This document shows positions 16,589 through 25,017 of a stretch of 64,000 nucleotides of DNA, one piece after another (the stretch's first letter is position 1; every line of letters begins with the position of its first letter). Made by a program: the position numbers and the translations under genes. The DNA comes from Myxococcales bacterium (GTDB taxonomy: Bacteria > Myxococcota > Myxococcia > Myxococcales > Myxococcaceae): the NCBI GenBank assembly GCA_020846875.1, contig JADLDB010000062.1, positions 113,508 through 177,507 on the forward strand, written 5' to 3'. The notes under the pieces were generated by a model. It did not search any database and was not told where the DNA came from. It worked only from the letters and a program-made list of their open reading frames with translations.

Positions 16589-17098
16589 TCAGGCCACCAG
16601 CCGCGCCGTCAGCGCTTCATCGACCCGCCGGGCGAGCTCCGGCACCGCGCCCGCCAGATCCCGCCGCAGTGGACCCAGCGTGCGGCTCCAGAGCTCCGCG
16701 CTGCACGCGAGCGCCTCCAGCCCATCGAGCGAGCGGATCAACACCGCGGGAGGCGTGCGCACGTCGGCCAGCATCGCCTCCAGTTGAGGAATCGTCGTCG
16801 CGCTGGCCTCGGTCAGGGCGCGCTGAGCCGACCTCAGTAACGCCGCGCACCCCTCGCTGTCGTCGCGGGCCGTCACCACGCACAGCCCCACCTCACCCAG
16901 CGCGATCCGCAGCGCGTCGAGCGCCTGGGCCGACTCCGGCGGAAGCCAGAAGAGGCCGCGCTCCAGCGCCAGCCCGTGGGCGGCCCGCAACATCGCGTGC
17001 ACCGCCGCGGGCGCCCCGGCCAGCGAAGGGACGCTCCACACCAGCCAGCCCAGCGTCGATCGCCACCACGGAGCGAGCCCCACGCCACCCTCGCGCAT
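16589..17098 (-). CDS. Hypothetical alpha-helical protein with N-terminal hydrophobic segment
   Basis: 169 aa from the ATG at 17098. Residues about 9-30 (APWWRSTLGWLVWSVPSLAG) are hydrophobic and could anchor it in the membrane. The rest is Ala/Leu-rich helix with repeated ALDALR, SAQRALTE and LARRVDEAL patterns. I do not recognise a family. It converges on ggt with an 11-bp gap and diverges from the TatD-like gene across a 243-bp region full of palindromes. The stop and composition fit a real gene, but longer upstream frames on this strand are shadows of the TatD-like gene. Confidence 0.55.
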   Translation of the reverse strand: MREGGVGLAPWWRSTLGWLVWSVPSLAGAPAAVHAMLRAAHGLALERGLFWLPPESAQALDALRIALGEVGLCVVTARDDSEGCAALLRSAQRALTEASATTIPQLEAMLADVRTPPAVLIRSLDGLEALACSAELWSRTLGPLRRDLAGAVPELARRVDEALTARLVA

Positions 17099-17112
17099 CC
17101 GGCCCGCCCACA

Positions 17113-17234
17113 GTGTACCGCGGCGTCTTCTCCACTGCCTGTGGAGAACGCAGGGCGAGCCTCCACAGCCGATCTGCCGCCTCGGAAGACACAGTTCTCC
17201 ACAGCCATGTGGAGAACTGCTGGGTACACCGCGG
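17113..17234. promoter_or_regulatory. Nested palindromes with DnaA-box-like TTCTCCACA elements
   Basis: Three nested inverted repeats lie between divergent genes. An outer pair GTGTACC (17113-17119) and GGTACAC (17223-17229) encloses TTCTCCAC/GTGGAGAA (17128-17135, 17141-17148) and a perfect 12-bp pair CAGTTCTCCACA/TGTGGAGAACTG (17192-17203, 17208-17219) with a GCCA loop. TTCTCCACA differs by one base from the DnaA box TTATCCACA, and a further CTCCACA occurs at 17161. Likely an operator array for an unknown regulator. Replication-origin function is not supported by neighbouring genes. Confidence 0.5.
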
Positions 17235-17341
17235 GAGGGAAGCGCGCCGGCTCGGTGAAGCCCAGCGCCTCGGGGACAGACCACCTGGCGTGCGTGTGGC
17301 AATCGAGGAATCGCGATCGCGGCGCGCCGCCGGGTGGTTGA

Positions 17342-18187
17342 ATGCAGGCCTTCATGGCCGTCCGCCCGCCACCGTCGTCGCCCCCGCCGCCGAAGCGACG
17401 CACCGCGCTGCTCACCGGGCTGGTCGACCCCCGCGTGCACCCCCAGGGCCTGGACGATCGCGATCTCGAGACGCTGCTCCTCTTCGGCATCACCGGCGTG
17501 GTGGCCGTCGCCGACGCCACCGCCGCGCCGCGCACCCCCGAAGGCCTCTTCGCCCACTTCGAGCACCTGCTGGAGCGGGAGCTGCCCCGGCTGCAGCGGG
17601 CCGGCCTCCACGCCTGGGCGGCGCTCGGCGTCCACCCCGCCGTGGTGCCGCGCCGGGGGCTCTTGCACGTGCTGGAGACGCTCCCCTCCTACCTCGGGGG
17701 CGGCCGGGTGGTAGCGCTGGGGCTGCTCGGCCTGGCTCGAGGGGGAGAACATGAAGAAGAGGCGCTGCTCGAGCAGCTCGCCCTGGCCCGACGCTTCAAC
17801 CTCCCCGCGCTGGTCACCACCCCTGCCGCCCAGCGGGAGGCCCTGACGCGTCGCCTGTTGACGGTCCTGCGAGGCGCGAAGCTGCCGGCCGATCGCATCC
17901 TCGTGGACGGCGCCGTCGGGCGGACGGTGCGCGTCATCCGCGAGCTGGGCTTTCACGCCGGCCTCACCCTGCACCCGGATCACCTCACCGTGGAGCGCGC
18001 AGTGTCCCTCGTCCGCCAGCTGGGCCCGGAGCGGCTGGTGCTGTCCTCGGCAGCGGGCGACGGCGCCAGCGAGCTCCTCGCGGTCAGCCGCGCCGCGAAT
18101 CGCCTCCTCGCCTCGGGCCTCTCCCGTCGCGTCGCCGAGCGCGTGGCCCGCGACAACGCCGCCGCCCTCCTCGGGCTGACGCGCTGA
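17342..18187 (+). CDS. TatD-like metal-dependent hydrolase-fold protein, degenerate
   Basis: 281 aa. The TIM-barrel layout of TatD-related proteins is visible: an opening strand LLTGLVDPRVHPQG, the segment AWAALGVHPAVVPRRG, ALGLLGLARGGEHEEEALLEQLALARRFNLPALVTTPA, and a late strand RLVLSSAAGDGASELLAV. The normal N-terminal HxH zinc ligands are not present (DPRVHP instead). The last Asp-containing strand is kept in part (AAGDGA). So the metal site looks altered and nuclease or hydrolase activity is uncertain. An N-terminal Pro-rich stretch (PPPSSPPPPKRR) precedes the barrel. It is transcribed away from the palindrome cluster, alone. Confidence 0.6.
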   Translation: MQAFMAVRPPPSSPPPPKRRTALLTGLVDPRVHPQGLDDRDLETLLLFGITGVVAVADATAAPRTPEGLFAHFEHLLERELPRLQRAGLHAWAALGVHPAVVPRRGLLHVLETLPSYLGGGRVVALGLLGLARGGEHEEEALLEQLALARRFNLPALVTTPAAQREALTRRLLTVLRGAKLPADRILVDGAVGRTVRVIRELGFHAGLTLHPDHLTVERAVSLVRQLGPERLVLSSAAGDGASELLAVSRAANRLLASGLSRRVAERVARDNAAALLGLTR

Positions 18188-18264
18188 CGGCCTTTCCGCA
18201 TCTGGGCGGCCTGAAAGGACGCGGACGTTCGGGAGAGTCCCGCTCACTTCCACCGGAAACTTCC

Positions 18265-18285
18265 GAGGCGCCCCAAAGGCGCCTC
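18265..18285 (+). terminator. Perfect 8-bp hairpin between the TatD-like and kinase genes
   Basis: GAGGCGCC (18265-18272) and GGCGCCTC (18278-18285) are separated by CCAAA. It lies 77 bp after the TatD-like stop and 21 bp before the kinase GTG. No U-run follows, so it is either a weak terminator or a leader hairpin of the kinase mRNA. Confidence 0.45.
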
Positions 18286-18306
18286 CACGTGTAGAGTAGG
18301 CCCGTC

Positions 18307-19818
18307 GTGGCCGCAGACAGTCAGGAGCACACGGTCGTCATCCACGTCACGCCCGGAGAAGTGCTGGGCGACCGCTGGCGCGTCGAGAGCCGCTTGGGCC
18401 AGGGCGCGATGGGCAGCGTCTTCCGTGGGCGCGATCTCACCACTCAGGGTCCGGTGGCGATCAAGATCCTCGCGCCCGAGCACTGCCGCAAGCCCAAGGT
18501 GCTGGCCCGCTTCGAGCGCGAGGCCGAGAAGATGACCGGTCTGCGCCACCCCAACATCGTCCAGTTGCACGGCCACGGCCGGCGCGGGGCACTCCCCTTC
18601 ATCGTCATGGAGTACCTCGCCGGCCTGACGCTGGCCGACGTGCTCCAGCACGAAGGCGGCACCCTGCCCCTGCCCGAGACGATCGCCCTGGTGAAGCAGC
18701 TCGCGCAGGGCCTGGGCTTCCTCCACAAGAATGGCCTGGTCCACCGCGACGTGAAGCCGCAGAACGTGATCGTCAACGGGGAGGGGCGCGTCACCCTGCT
18801 CGACCTCGGCGTGGTGCGCGACCAGGCCAACCCCGGCCTCACCCGCCCCGGCGCGATGGTGGGCACCCCGTATTACATGTCGCCCGAGCAGATCCTGGGC
18901 GCGGAGGACATCGACAAGCGCACCGACGTGTACGCGCTGGCGGCGATGACCTTCGAGCTGCTCACCGGCCGGCCGCCCTTCCTCGGCGAGAACAACTTCG
19001 AGGTCCTCTACGGCCACAAGAACCTGCCCCCCCCTGACGCCTCGAAGGTCCAGAGCACCATTCCGAAGAACGTGGCCCAGGTGCTGATGGGCGGCCTGTC
19101 CAAGCGGCGCGACGATCGCCCCGACACCGTCACCGAGCTGGTCGCGGAGCTGGAAGCCGCCGCCGGCCCGAAGAAGGTCGACCTGGCCCGCCGCTTCTCC
19201 TTCGCCGGCAAGAAGCCCGAGCCCTCGAAGAGCCGGGACGAGACCCGCGGCGATCAGACGCGCATCGTGAAGCCCGCCCCGCCCCGCGCCCCGCCGACGA
19301 AGGACGCGCCCGGGTCGCTCCCGCCTCACGACACCCGTGAGAGCACCAGCGGCGAGGTGCCGATGGCCGAGTCCGGCGACGTCGTCTCGGTGCCCAGCGC
19401 CGCGGTGAGCGCGGCCGTCACCAACCTGCACCCGGTGGGCGAGTCCGTCACCAACCTGCGCCCGGTGAGCGAGTCGCACTCGGACCTGCGCACCGTGGTG
19501 ATGCGCGTCGACGACATGGGTGAGCACCCCCGCCACACCACCGATCCCGGCGCCGCCTCTGAGGAAGAGGAGCCCCCCGAGGAGCCGCCGGCCCGGACGG
19601 GGCAGCTGCGGGTGGTGGTCACCGCCCGGGGCAAGGCCGCCAACGCCGCGGTCAGCGTCGACGGCGTCTACGAGGGCGTCACGCCCCGCACCCTCACGCT
19701 CACCGCCGGGAAGCACACGGTGAAGATCGAGATGGCGGGCTTCAAGGCGGTCGAGCGCACCGCGGAGGTGGTGGCGGACAGCAGCGCCAACCTGCGGGTG
19801 CTGCTGGAGAAGGCCTGA
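18307..19818 (+). CDS. Ser/Thr protein kinase with C-terminal PEGA domain
   Basis: 503 aa, GTG start. The eukaryotic-like kinase domain (about 18-285) has the Gly loop LGQGAMGSVF, catalytic Lys53 (VAIKIL), the HRDVKPQN loop at 146-153, DLG in place of DFG, and GTPYYMSPEQ. The replacement of Phe by Leu is tolerated in active kinases. A Pro/charged linker (about 300-430) follows, with repeated VTNLHPVGES/VTNLRPVSES units. The C-terminus (about 432-503) is a PEGA domain (VSVDGVYEGVTPRTLTLTAGKH), usually a surface-binding beta module. No clear membrane helix is seen between kinase and PEGA, so it may be cytoplasmic. Its substrate is unknown. Confidence 0.9.
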   Translation: MAADSQEHTVVIHVTPGEVLGDRWRVESRLGQGAMGSVFRGRDLTTQGPVAIKILAPEHCRKPKVLARFEREAEKMTGLRHPNIVQLHGHGRRGALPFIVMEYLAGLTLADVLQHEGGTLPLPETIALVKQLAQGLGFLHKNGLVHRDVKPQNVIVNGEGRVTLLDLGVVRDQANPGLTRPGAMVGTPYYMSPEQILGAEDIDKRTDVYALAAMTFELLTGRPPFLGENNFEVLYGHKNLPPPDASKVQSTIPKNVAQVLMGGLSKRRDDRPDTVTELVAELEAAAGPKKVDLARRFSFAGKKPEPSKSRDETRGDQTRIVKPAPPRAPPTKDAPGSLPPHDTRESTSGEVPMAESGDVVSVPSAAVSAAVTNLHPVGESVTNLRPVSESHSDLRTVVMRVDDMGEHPRHTTDPGAASEEEEPPEEPPARTGQLRVVVTARGKAANAAVSVDGVYEGVTPRTLTLTAGKHTVKIEMAGFKAVERTAEVVADSSANLRVLLEKA

Positions 19819-20322
19819 TCAAGGCAGCTCGCCGAAGCCCGCGTCGGTGGCCTCGGCCGAGAAGCCGCCGTACAGCGTACGCCCCTGGCCGAGGTCCCCA
19901 CCTTCCGACTCGAAGAGCACCGAGAAGTCGCCCTTGGTCAACTGCCCCGGCTCGCCGCCAGCGCGCAAGACCAGGTCGCCCCGCCTCACCGGCGGCATGG
20001 TCCGCACCGGCTCGCCGCCCGGCGCGTGCGTCACCGTGCACCGCTGAATGCCACCGTCCGTCATCCCGCCCAGGGGGATCGTCACGCCGGGCTGCAGCTC
20101 CACGCCTTCCAGCGACACCGACACCCGCGCCACCACGTCGAGGAAGACGCCGCGGTTCAGGAAGTAGGTGACCTGAAGGGCCTCCAGGTTGCGGGCGATC
20201 TCCACCTTGGAGATGTCGAGGGGGAATACCGCCCCCAGGCTGCCCCCCAGCCCGTTCTCGGGCCCGCAGGACACGAGCACCATCGAGGACAAGGCGACCG
20301 CGAGGCAAAGACGCCTGCTCAT
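19819..20322 (-). CDS. Hypothetical lipoprotein
   Basis: 167 aa. A lipobox (LVSC, Cys at 19) ends a short signal peptide, so it is a lipidated envelope protein. The body is beta-like (KVEIARNLEALQVTYFLNRGVFLDVVARVSVSLEGVEL). I recognise no family. Its start overlaps the stop of the upstream lipoprotein gene (ATGA), so the two are translationally coupled and may work together. It ends against the convergent kinase gene with no gap. Confidence 0.72.
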   Translation of the reverse strand: MSRRLCLAVALSSMVLVSCGPENGLGGSLGAVFPLDISKVEIARNLEALQVTYFLNRGVFLDVVARVSVSLEGVELQPGVTIPLGGMTDGGIQRCTVTHAPGGEPVRTMPPVRRGDLVLRAGGEPGQLTKGDFSVLFESEGGDLGQGRTLYGGFSAEATDAGFGELP

Positions 20323-21737
20323 CGCTCCACCGCGATCTTCAACTCGCCCTCGTTGGTCACCGGGAGGCCCGTGCCCGGATCGATGGACCGGGGCTGCCGG
20401 TACACCACCACCCGCTTGGACACCGCGCTCGGCCCCGTGCCCTGGACGAAGAAGCCCAGCTTGGGCTGGTAGCCGCCGGCCTTGTCCACCACCGTCTCGC
20501 GCCAGTTACCCGCGACCCGCTGGCGGATCCGCAGCTCGTCCTCGTTGGTGAGGCAGTTGGTCTCGTTGATCGCGTTGCGCGGCGAGCACACGTAGAAGGC
20601 GATCGCCGGCTCATTGAAGGCGGGATCCATCGCCAGCGACGGCCACCAGCCGCCCGAGCCGGTGCCGAACACCGGATCCACCGAGGACCAGGTGCTGCTG
20701 CCCGGCGGCCGGTTGATGTAGCTGAGCTCGTTGGTGGCGCGATCGACCACCGCCACGCCGAGGCCCTCCATCGAGTCGTACGCGATCGACGGCCCCGACT
20801 GCGTGTTGCTGATGTTGAGCAGCACCGCGGGGCTGCCCCAGCTGCCCGCCGAGTCGCGCTCCTGGAACACGACGTTGGAGCCGTTGGTGTCGCTGGTGCC
20901 GAACATCTGGTCGTACACGATCGCCGGCTGGCCGTTGCCCATCACCAGCTGGTTGTGGCCGCCCCACGCCTGCTTGTTGTTGCCTCCCGCGCTGACGCAC
21001 TTGCCAGTCGCGCCCTCGAAGAGCTCCACGTCGCTGCCGTTCCAGTCCTGCTGCGGAAACTGCGCGTCGTGCCCGTCGCGGTACGCGTAGAAGAGCAGTC
21101 CTGTCGGATCGTACAGCAGCGCCGGCCACAGGCCCACCAACAGCCCGCGATCCGACACCGGGTTGCCGCAGTTCACGACGTCTCCGGTGGCCACGACGAT
21201 CGTCTCCGTCCAGGTGCCGTTGCTGCGCCGGTTGATCACCCCGTCGCTCTGGAACCAGTAGATGGACATGCCCATGATGAAACCTGGATCCCCGCCCAGG
21301 TACGACACGGTCGGCTCTCCCGTGGTGGGGTGGAAGGCGATGGCGAGGCCGATCTTCCGCTGCACGTAGCGAATGGTCTCGACGGGCGACACCGCGCCCA
21401 CGCCGTCGCCGTCAGGATCGTTCCACTCCACGTACTTGATGTCGTAGTCGGGGTGGCCCGCCATCGTCTGCGTGCCCCGCGGCGCGTAGTAGACGACGCC
21501 CACCCGGCGAGCGGTGGGATCGAAGGCCACCGCGAAGTAGTCGATCTGCCGGGCGGCCGGATCCAGCGAGGCGATCGCCCATGGATCCGTGCTCCCTCCG
21601 CCGCCCCCGCCCGCGCCACCCCCTCCCCCTCCTCCTCCCGTGCCACCGCCGCCGCCTCCACAGGCCGACAGGAGGGCCACCGGGGCCGCCAGAACCAGGG
21701 GCGCCAGCACGAAAGGAGCCAGCAGAAGTCTTCGCAT
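20319..21737 (-). CDS. Secreted lipoprotein with poly-Gly linker and repeat-type beta-propeller look
   Basis: 472 aa from the ATG at 21737. Signal peptide with lipobox LLSAC (Cys at 26) followed at once by an almost pure Gly tract of about 23 residues (one Thr and one Ala) that likely acts as a flexible tether. The mature part has recurring stretches of the type IAFHPTTGEPTVSYLGGD, PALLYDPTGLLFYAYRD, PSIAYDSMEGLGVAVVD and PSLAMDPAFNEPAIAFY, spaced like blades of a beta-propeller. No enzyme motif is visible. Coupled by overlap to the small lipoprotein downstream. Probably a surface-exposed binding protein; the function is inferred. Confidence 0.75.
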   Translation of the reverse strand: MRRLLLAPFVLAPLVLAAPVALLSACGGGGGGTGGGGGGGGAGGGGGGSTDPWAIASLDPAARQIDYFAVAFDPTARRVGVVYYAPRGTQTMAGHPDYDIKYVEWNDPDGDGVGAVSPVETIRYVQRKIGLAIAFHPTTGEPTVSYLGGDPGFIMGMSIYWFQSDGVINRRSNGTWTETIVVATGDVVNCGNPVSDRGLLVGLWPALLYDPTGLLFYAYRDGHDAQFPQQDWNGSDVELFEGATGKCVSAGGNNKQAWGGHNQLVMGNGQPAIVYDQMFGTSDTNGSNVVFQERDSAGSWGSPAVLLNISNTQSGPSIAYDSMEGLGVAVVDRATNELSYINRPPGSSTWSSVDPVFGTGSGGWWPSLAMDPAFNEPAIAFYVCSPRNAINETNCLTNEDELRIRQRVAGNWRETVVDKAGGYQPKLGFFVQGTGPSAVSKRVVVYRQPRSIDPGTGLPVTNEGELKIAVER

Positions 21738-21909
21738 GACAGTGGGTTCCGATGGGGAAATGAGGGTCGACCGGCCTGGAACGCAGTATCGCAGCGTACC
21801 CAAACAGGCCACGCCGGGCGAGCGAACAGCCACCGTGTAGGGAAGGCGGAGTCACGGTGTGTTTCGAGGCTTGCGTGGGGTGGCGCTCGGGAGGATTCTC
21901 GGCCAGCCC

Positions 21910-22593
21910 ATGACGCGCGACGACCCCGCGACGGCGCCCACCGAGTCTTCTTCCCCCGACGAGGACGAGCTCTCGCGGCGCGTCTTCGTGCACCGAATGG
22001 CCTTCGTGGGCGGCGGCGTGGTGCTGCTGGGATCCGCCTGCAAGGACGAGAAGCCGAAGACGCCGCCCGCGCCGCCTCCCCCGCAGGCCCTCGCCTCCAG
22101 CCACAAGACCTTCACCAACGACGAGTGGGCCACCCTGTCCGCGGCCGTCGATCGCGTGCTGCCCAAAGACGAGGATCCCGGCGCGCTGGAGGCCGGGGTG
22201 CCCGAGTACATCGATCGCATGCTGCAGACGCCGCAGATGGAGCAGATGCGGAAGAACTTCGTCCCCGGCGTGGCCGCGCTGGAGCGCCGCGCGCAGAAGA
22301 TGTTCAAGACCAGCTTCTGGAAGGCCACCGCCGCCCAGCAGGACGAGCTGCTCACGATCTTCAAGAACAGCCCCGAGAACACCGGCGAGGCCCGCTGGTA
22401 CGAGATGCTGGTGGTGCTCACCCTGGAAGGCTTCCTGGGCGACCCTTCCTACGGGGGCAACCAGGGCGAGGTGGGCTGGAAGCTGGTGGGCTTCACCCTG
22501 GTGGGCCGCAACGTGAAGGGCGATCCGAAGGCGCCGTACGACGGCTCGAAGCGCCTCGAAGAGCTGCGCTGCGGTGGAAAGCGGGGCTGCTGA
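21910..22593 (+). CDS. Gluconate 2-dehydrogenase subunit 3-like Tat lipoprotein
   Basis: 227 aa from the ATG at 21910. The N-terminus has a twin-arginine motif SRRVFVHR, a hydrophobic stretch and a lipobox (LGSAC), so it is probably a Tat-exported lipoprotein. The mature part (about 75-225) matches the small subunit of membrane-bound FAD dehydrogenases ([28 protein letters not shown], a [17 protein letters not shown] end). This subunit helps maturation and export of the partner flavoprotein through Tat. The GMC gene follows after 2 bp, so the two form a complex in the periplasm. An in-frame ATG at 21859 is less likely. Confidence 0.85.
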   Translation: MTRDDPATAPTESSSPDEDELSRRVFVHRMAFVGGGVVLLGSACKDEKPKTPPAPPPPQALASSHKTFTNDEWATLSAAVDRVLPKDEDPGALEAGVPEYIDRMLQTPQMEQMRKNFVPGVAALERRAQKMFKTSFWKATAAQQDELLTIFKNSPENTGEARWYEMLVVLTLEGFLGDPSYGGNQGEVGWKLVGFTLVGRNVKGDPKAPYDGSKRLEELRCGGKRGC

Positions 22594-22595
22594 AG

Positions 22596-24254
22596 GTGGC
22601 GAAGGATCCTGTCGACGTGGTGATCATCGGCTCCGGCGCAGGCGGCGCGCCCATGGCGCTCGAGCTGGGCCGCGCCGGCTTCAAGGTGGTGCTGCTGGAG
22701 AAGGGCGCCTGGTACAAGCAGGAGGACTTCGTCCACGACGAGATCCTGAACTCGCGGCGGAACTTCTTCATGCCGCTGCCGTGGGACGAGCCGCACCTGT
22801 GGCGCGCCGGGGCCGACAAGCCGTACTCCCGCACCAACGAGGCCTGGACCGCCAACTGCGTGGGCGGCGGCACGGTGCACATGAGCGGGTACTTCTACCG
22901 CTTGAAGCCCGTCGACTTCCGCCTGAAGAGCGAGCTGGGCGCCGTCCCCGGAGCGAACCTCGCCGACTGGCCCATCACCTACGCCGAGCTCGCGCCCTAC
23001 TACGACAAGGCCGAAGAGGAGCTGGGCGTCTCGGGCAACGCCACGCCCCACCCCTTCCTCGAGCCGCGCACGAAGAACTACCCCGTGCCGCCGCTGGCCT
23101 CCCACCCGGTGGCCGAGGAGATCGAGAAGGCCTGCAAGCAGCTCGGGTGGCACGCGGTCCGCACCGCGCGCGCCATCCTCTCCACCTCGTACAGGGGCCG
23201 CAGCCCCTGCGTGTACTGCACCCTGTGCGGCAGCTACGGCTGCGAGCACGGCGCCAAGAGCAGCACCGCCGCGTCCCTGATCCCCGCCGCGCTGGCCACC
23301 GGGAAGGTGGAGCTGCGGCCCCGCTCGATGGCGAAGGAGATCGCCGTCGACGCGAAGGGCAACGCGAAGAGCGTGGTGTACGTCGATCAAGACGGCGTGG
23401 AGCAGGAGCAGCCGGCGAAGGTCGTCGTGGTGTCGGCCACCGCGGTGGAGTCGGCCCGCCTGCTGCTCAACTCGAAGTCCTCCCGCTTCCCCAACGGGCT
23501 GGCCAACGACAACGCTCTGGTGGGGAAGAACCTGGTCTTCTCCAGCTTCGGCCAGTCCAAGGCCACCTTCAGCGTGGCAAAGCGGGGCAAGGAGCTGCCC
23601 TGGCTCACCGCCACCGCGCCCTTCGTCGATCGCGGGATGCAGGACTTCTACCTGATGCCCGACGACAAGTTCGGCTTCCGCAAGGGCGGCACGCTGGGCT
23701 TCATGTGGGCCCACCCCAACCCCATCTTCGCGGCGGTGGGGATCGCGAAGAAGGGCGAGCGCGGCATCTTCGGCAAGGCGCTCAAGGACAAGCTGCGCGA
23801 ATACCGGGACAGCCGCATCCTGGAGTTCGAGATCTACGGCGAGTTCCTGTCCAACCCCGACACCTACGTGGGCGTCGATCCCAACGTGAAGGACAAGTAC
23901 GGCCTGCCGGTGGCGGCGATCACCATCAAGCGCCACCCGCTGGACTTCAAGATGACCCAGTTCCTGGTGGAGCGCGGGGAAGAGGTGCTGTCGCTGCTCA
24001 AGCCGGACAAGGTCGACCGCGTCGGCACCGCGGGGGAAACCACCATCCTCCAGGGGGGCACCTGCCGCTTCGGGAACGATCCCGCCACCAGCGTGCTGGA
24101 CAAGGACTGCCGCGCCCACGCGGTGAAGAACCTGTACGTCGTCGACGGCAGCTTCATGCCCACCAGCGGCGGCGTGCCGATCACCCTCACCATCGCCGCC
24201 AACTCCTTCCGGGTGGCCGACCGCCTGGTGCAGCGGCTCAAGAAAGGCGCATGA
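22596..24254 (+). CDS. GMC-family FAD dehydrogenase catalytic subunit
   Basis: 552 aa; I chose the GTG at 22596, since no ATG lies between the previous stop and the FAD motif. VIIGSGAGGAP is at about 9-19 and NCVGGGTVHMSGYFYRL binds FAD. A Cys cluster CVYCTLCGSYGCEHG (about 205-219) resembles the region that holds a [3Fe-4S] cluster in FAD-dependent sugar dehydrogenases, though the spacing differs. The C-terminal GMC part has GGTCRFGND and VVDGSFMPTSGGVPITLTIAA. Lacking its own signal, it is likely carried out with the Tat small subunit. It oxidises an alcohol or sugar in the periplasm; the substrate is unknown. A cytochrome partner is not in the operon. Confidence 0.85.
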   Translation: MAKDPVDVVIIGSGAGGAPMALELGRAGFKVVLLEKGAWYKQEDFVHDEILNSRRNFFMPLPWDEPHLWRAGADKPYSRTNEAWTANCVGGGTVHMSGYFYRLKPVDFRLKSELGAVPGANLADWPITYAELAPYYDKAEEELGVSGNATPHPFLEPRTKNYPVPPLASHPVAEEIEKACKQLGWHAVRTARAILSTSYRGRSPCVYCTLCGSYGCEHGAKSSTAASLIPAALATGKVELRPRSMAKEIAVDAKGNAKSVVYVDQDGVEQEQPAKVVVVSATAVESARLLLNSKSSRFPNGLANDNALVGKNLVFSSFGQSKATFSVAKRGKELPWLTATAPFVDRGMQDFYLMPDDKFGFRKGGTLGFMWAHPNPIFAAVGIAKKGERGIFGKALKDKLREYRDSRILEFEIYGEFLSNPDTYVGVDPNVKDKYGLPVAAITIKRHPLDFKMTQFLVERGEEVLSLLKPDKVDRVGTAGETTILQGGTCRFGNDPATSVLDKDCRAHAVKNLYVVDGSFMPTSGGVPITLTIAANSFRVADRLVQRLKKGA

Positions 24255-25003
24255 CCCGCGCGCCCGTGCTCCTGGCCCTGGCCGCGTGCCTGTGGGCCTG
24301 CCCCAAGAGCGATCCCGCCCCTCCACCTCCGCCCCGCGACGGCAAGCTGGGCGCGCAGCGCTGCTCCGGCAAGCCCGGCCCGAAGAATGCCCTGAAGCCC
24401 CTGCTGCAGCGGCCCTTCGACGGCCACTACCCCGTCTACAACCTCTTCGATCACGACCTGCCGCTGCCCGGTGAGATCCGCGCCGCCGCCGTCGCCGACA
24501 AGGAGCTCACCTACTGCGGGATCCAGGCGCTCGGCCTCGCCGAGGGGTACCCGGGGTACGCCTTCGGGCTGCCTGCCGGAACGCCCGTCTTCGCCGCCGC
24601 CGACGGAGAGGTGATCGCCGCCGGCACCATGGCCCCCTTCGCCTGTCCCCTCACCATGAGGCTGGTGGAGGATCAGACGTCAGTCGACTTACGCCACGAC
24701 ACCCTCGGGGGCATCGGCTTCATCACCCGCTACGTGCACCTCTCGAAGGCGCTGGTCAAGCCCGGAGACCAGGTCGTGGCCGGCCAGCGCATCGGCCTTT
24801 CGGGCCAGTCGGGCTGCGCGCTGCAGCCGCTGCTCTACTTCGAGGTGAAGCGCCTCACCGGCACCCGCACGGGGAACCCCTCGGTGGTCGATCCCTACGG
24901 CTGGGACGGGCCGGGCGAGGATCCCTGGGCGCAGAACGAGCGCGGGGCAGCCAGCATGTACCTGTGGAAGGACGGCGAGGCCCCCACCCTCAAGGCGAAG
25001 TAG
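24251..25003 (+). CDS. M23/LytM-fold lipoprotein, catalytic HxH lost
   Basis: 250 aa, start overlapping the GMC stop (ATGA). Signal peptide with Cys near 17 (LWAC). The LytM-type fold is visible from GYAFGLPAGTPVFAAADGEVIAAG to RYVHLSKALVKPGDQVVAGQRIGLSGQSG. The diagnostic HLHFE segment is LLYFE here, so both zinc His of the HxH pair are missing. It is therefore expected to be an inactive LytM-like binding protein. Location in the dehydrogenase operon suggests it docks or localises the periplasmic enzyme complex on the cell wall; this is inference. Confidence 0.75.
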   Translation: MTRAPVLLALAACLWACPKSDPAPPPPPRDGKLGAQRCSGKPGPKNALKPLLQRPFDGHYPVYNLFDHDLPLPGEIRAAAVADKELTYCGIQALGLAEGYPGYAFGLPAGTPVFAAADGEVIAAGTMAPFACPLTMRLVEDQTSVDLRHDTLGGIGFITRYVHLSKALVKPGDQVVAGQRIGLSGQSGCALQPLLYFEVKRLTGTRTGNPSVVDPYGWDGPGEDPWAQNERGAASMYLWKDGEAPTLKAK

Positions 25004-25017
25004 CGGGACAGGCCTTC

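Noticed and set aside
17113..17234. Replication origin, from DnaA-box-like elements
   Set aside because: No exact TTATCCACA, no A/T-rich unwinding region, and no dnaA, dnaN, gyrB or parAB near by.
21600..21660. Tandem repeat or microsatellite of GCC/CCG units
   Set aside because: It encodes the poly-Gly tether of a lipoprotein and keeps frame; it is a coding low-complexity tract.
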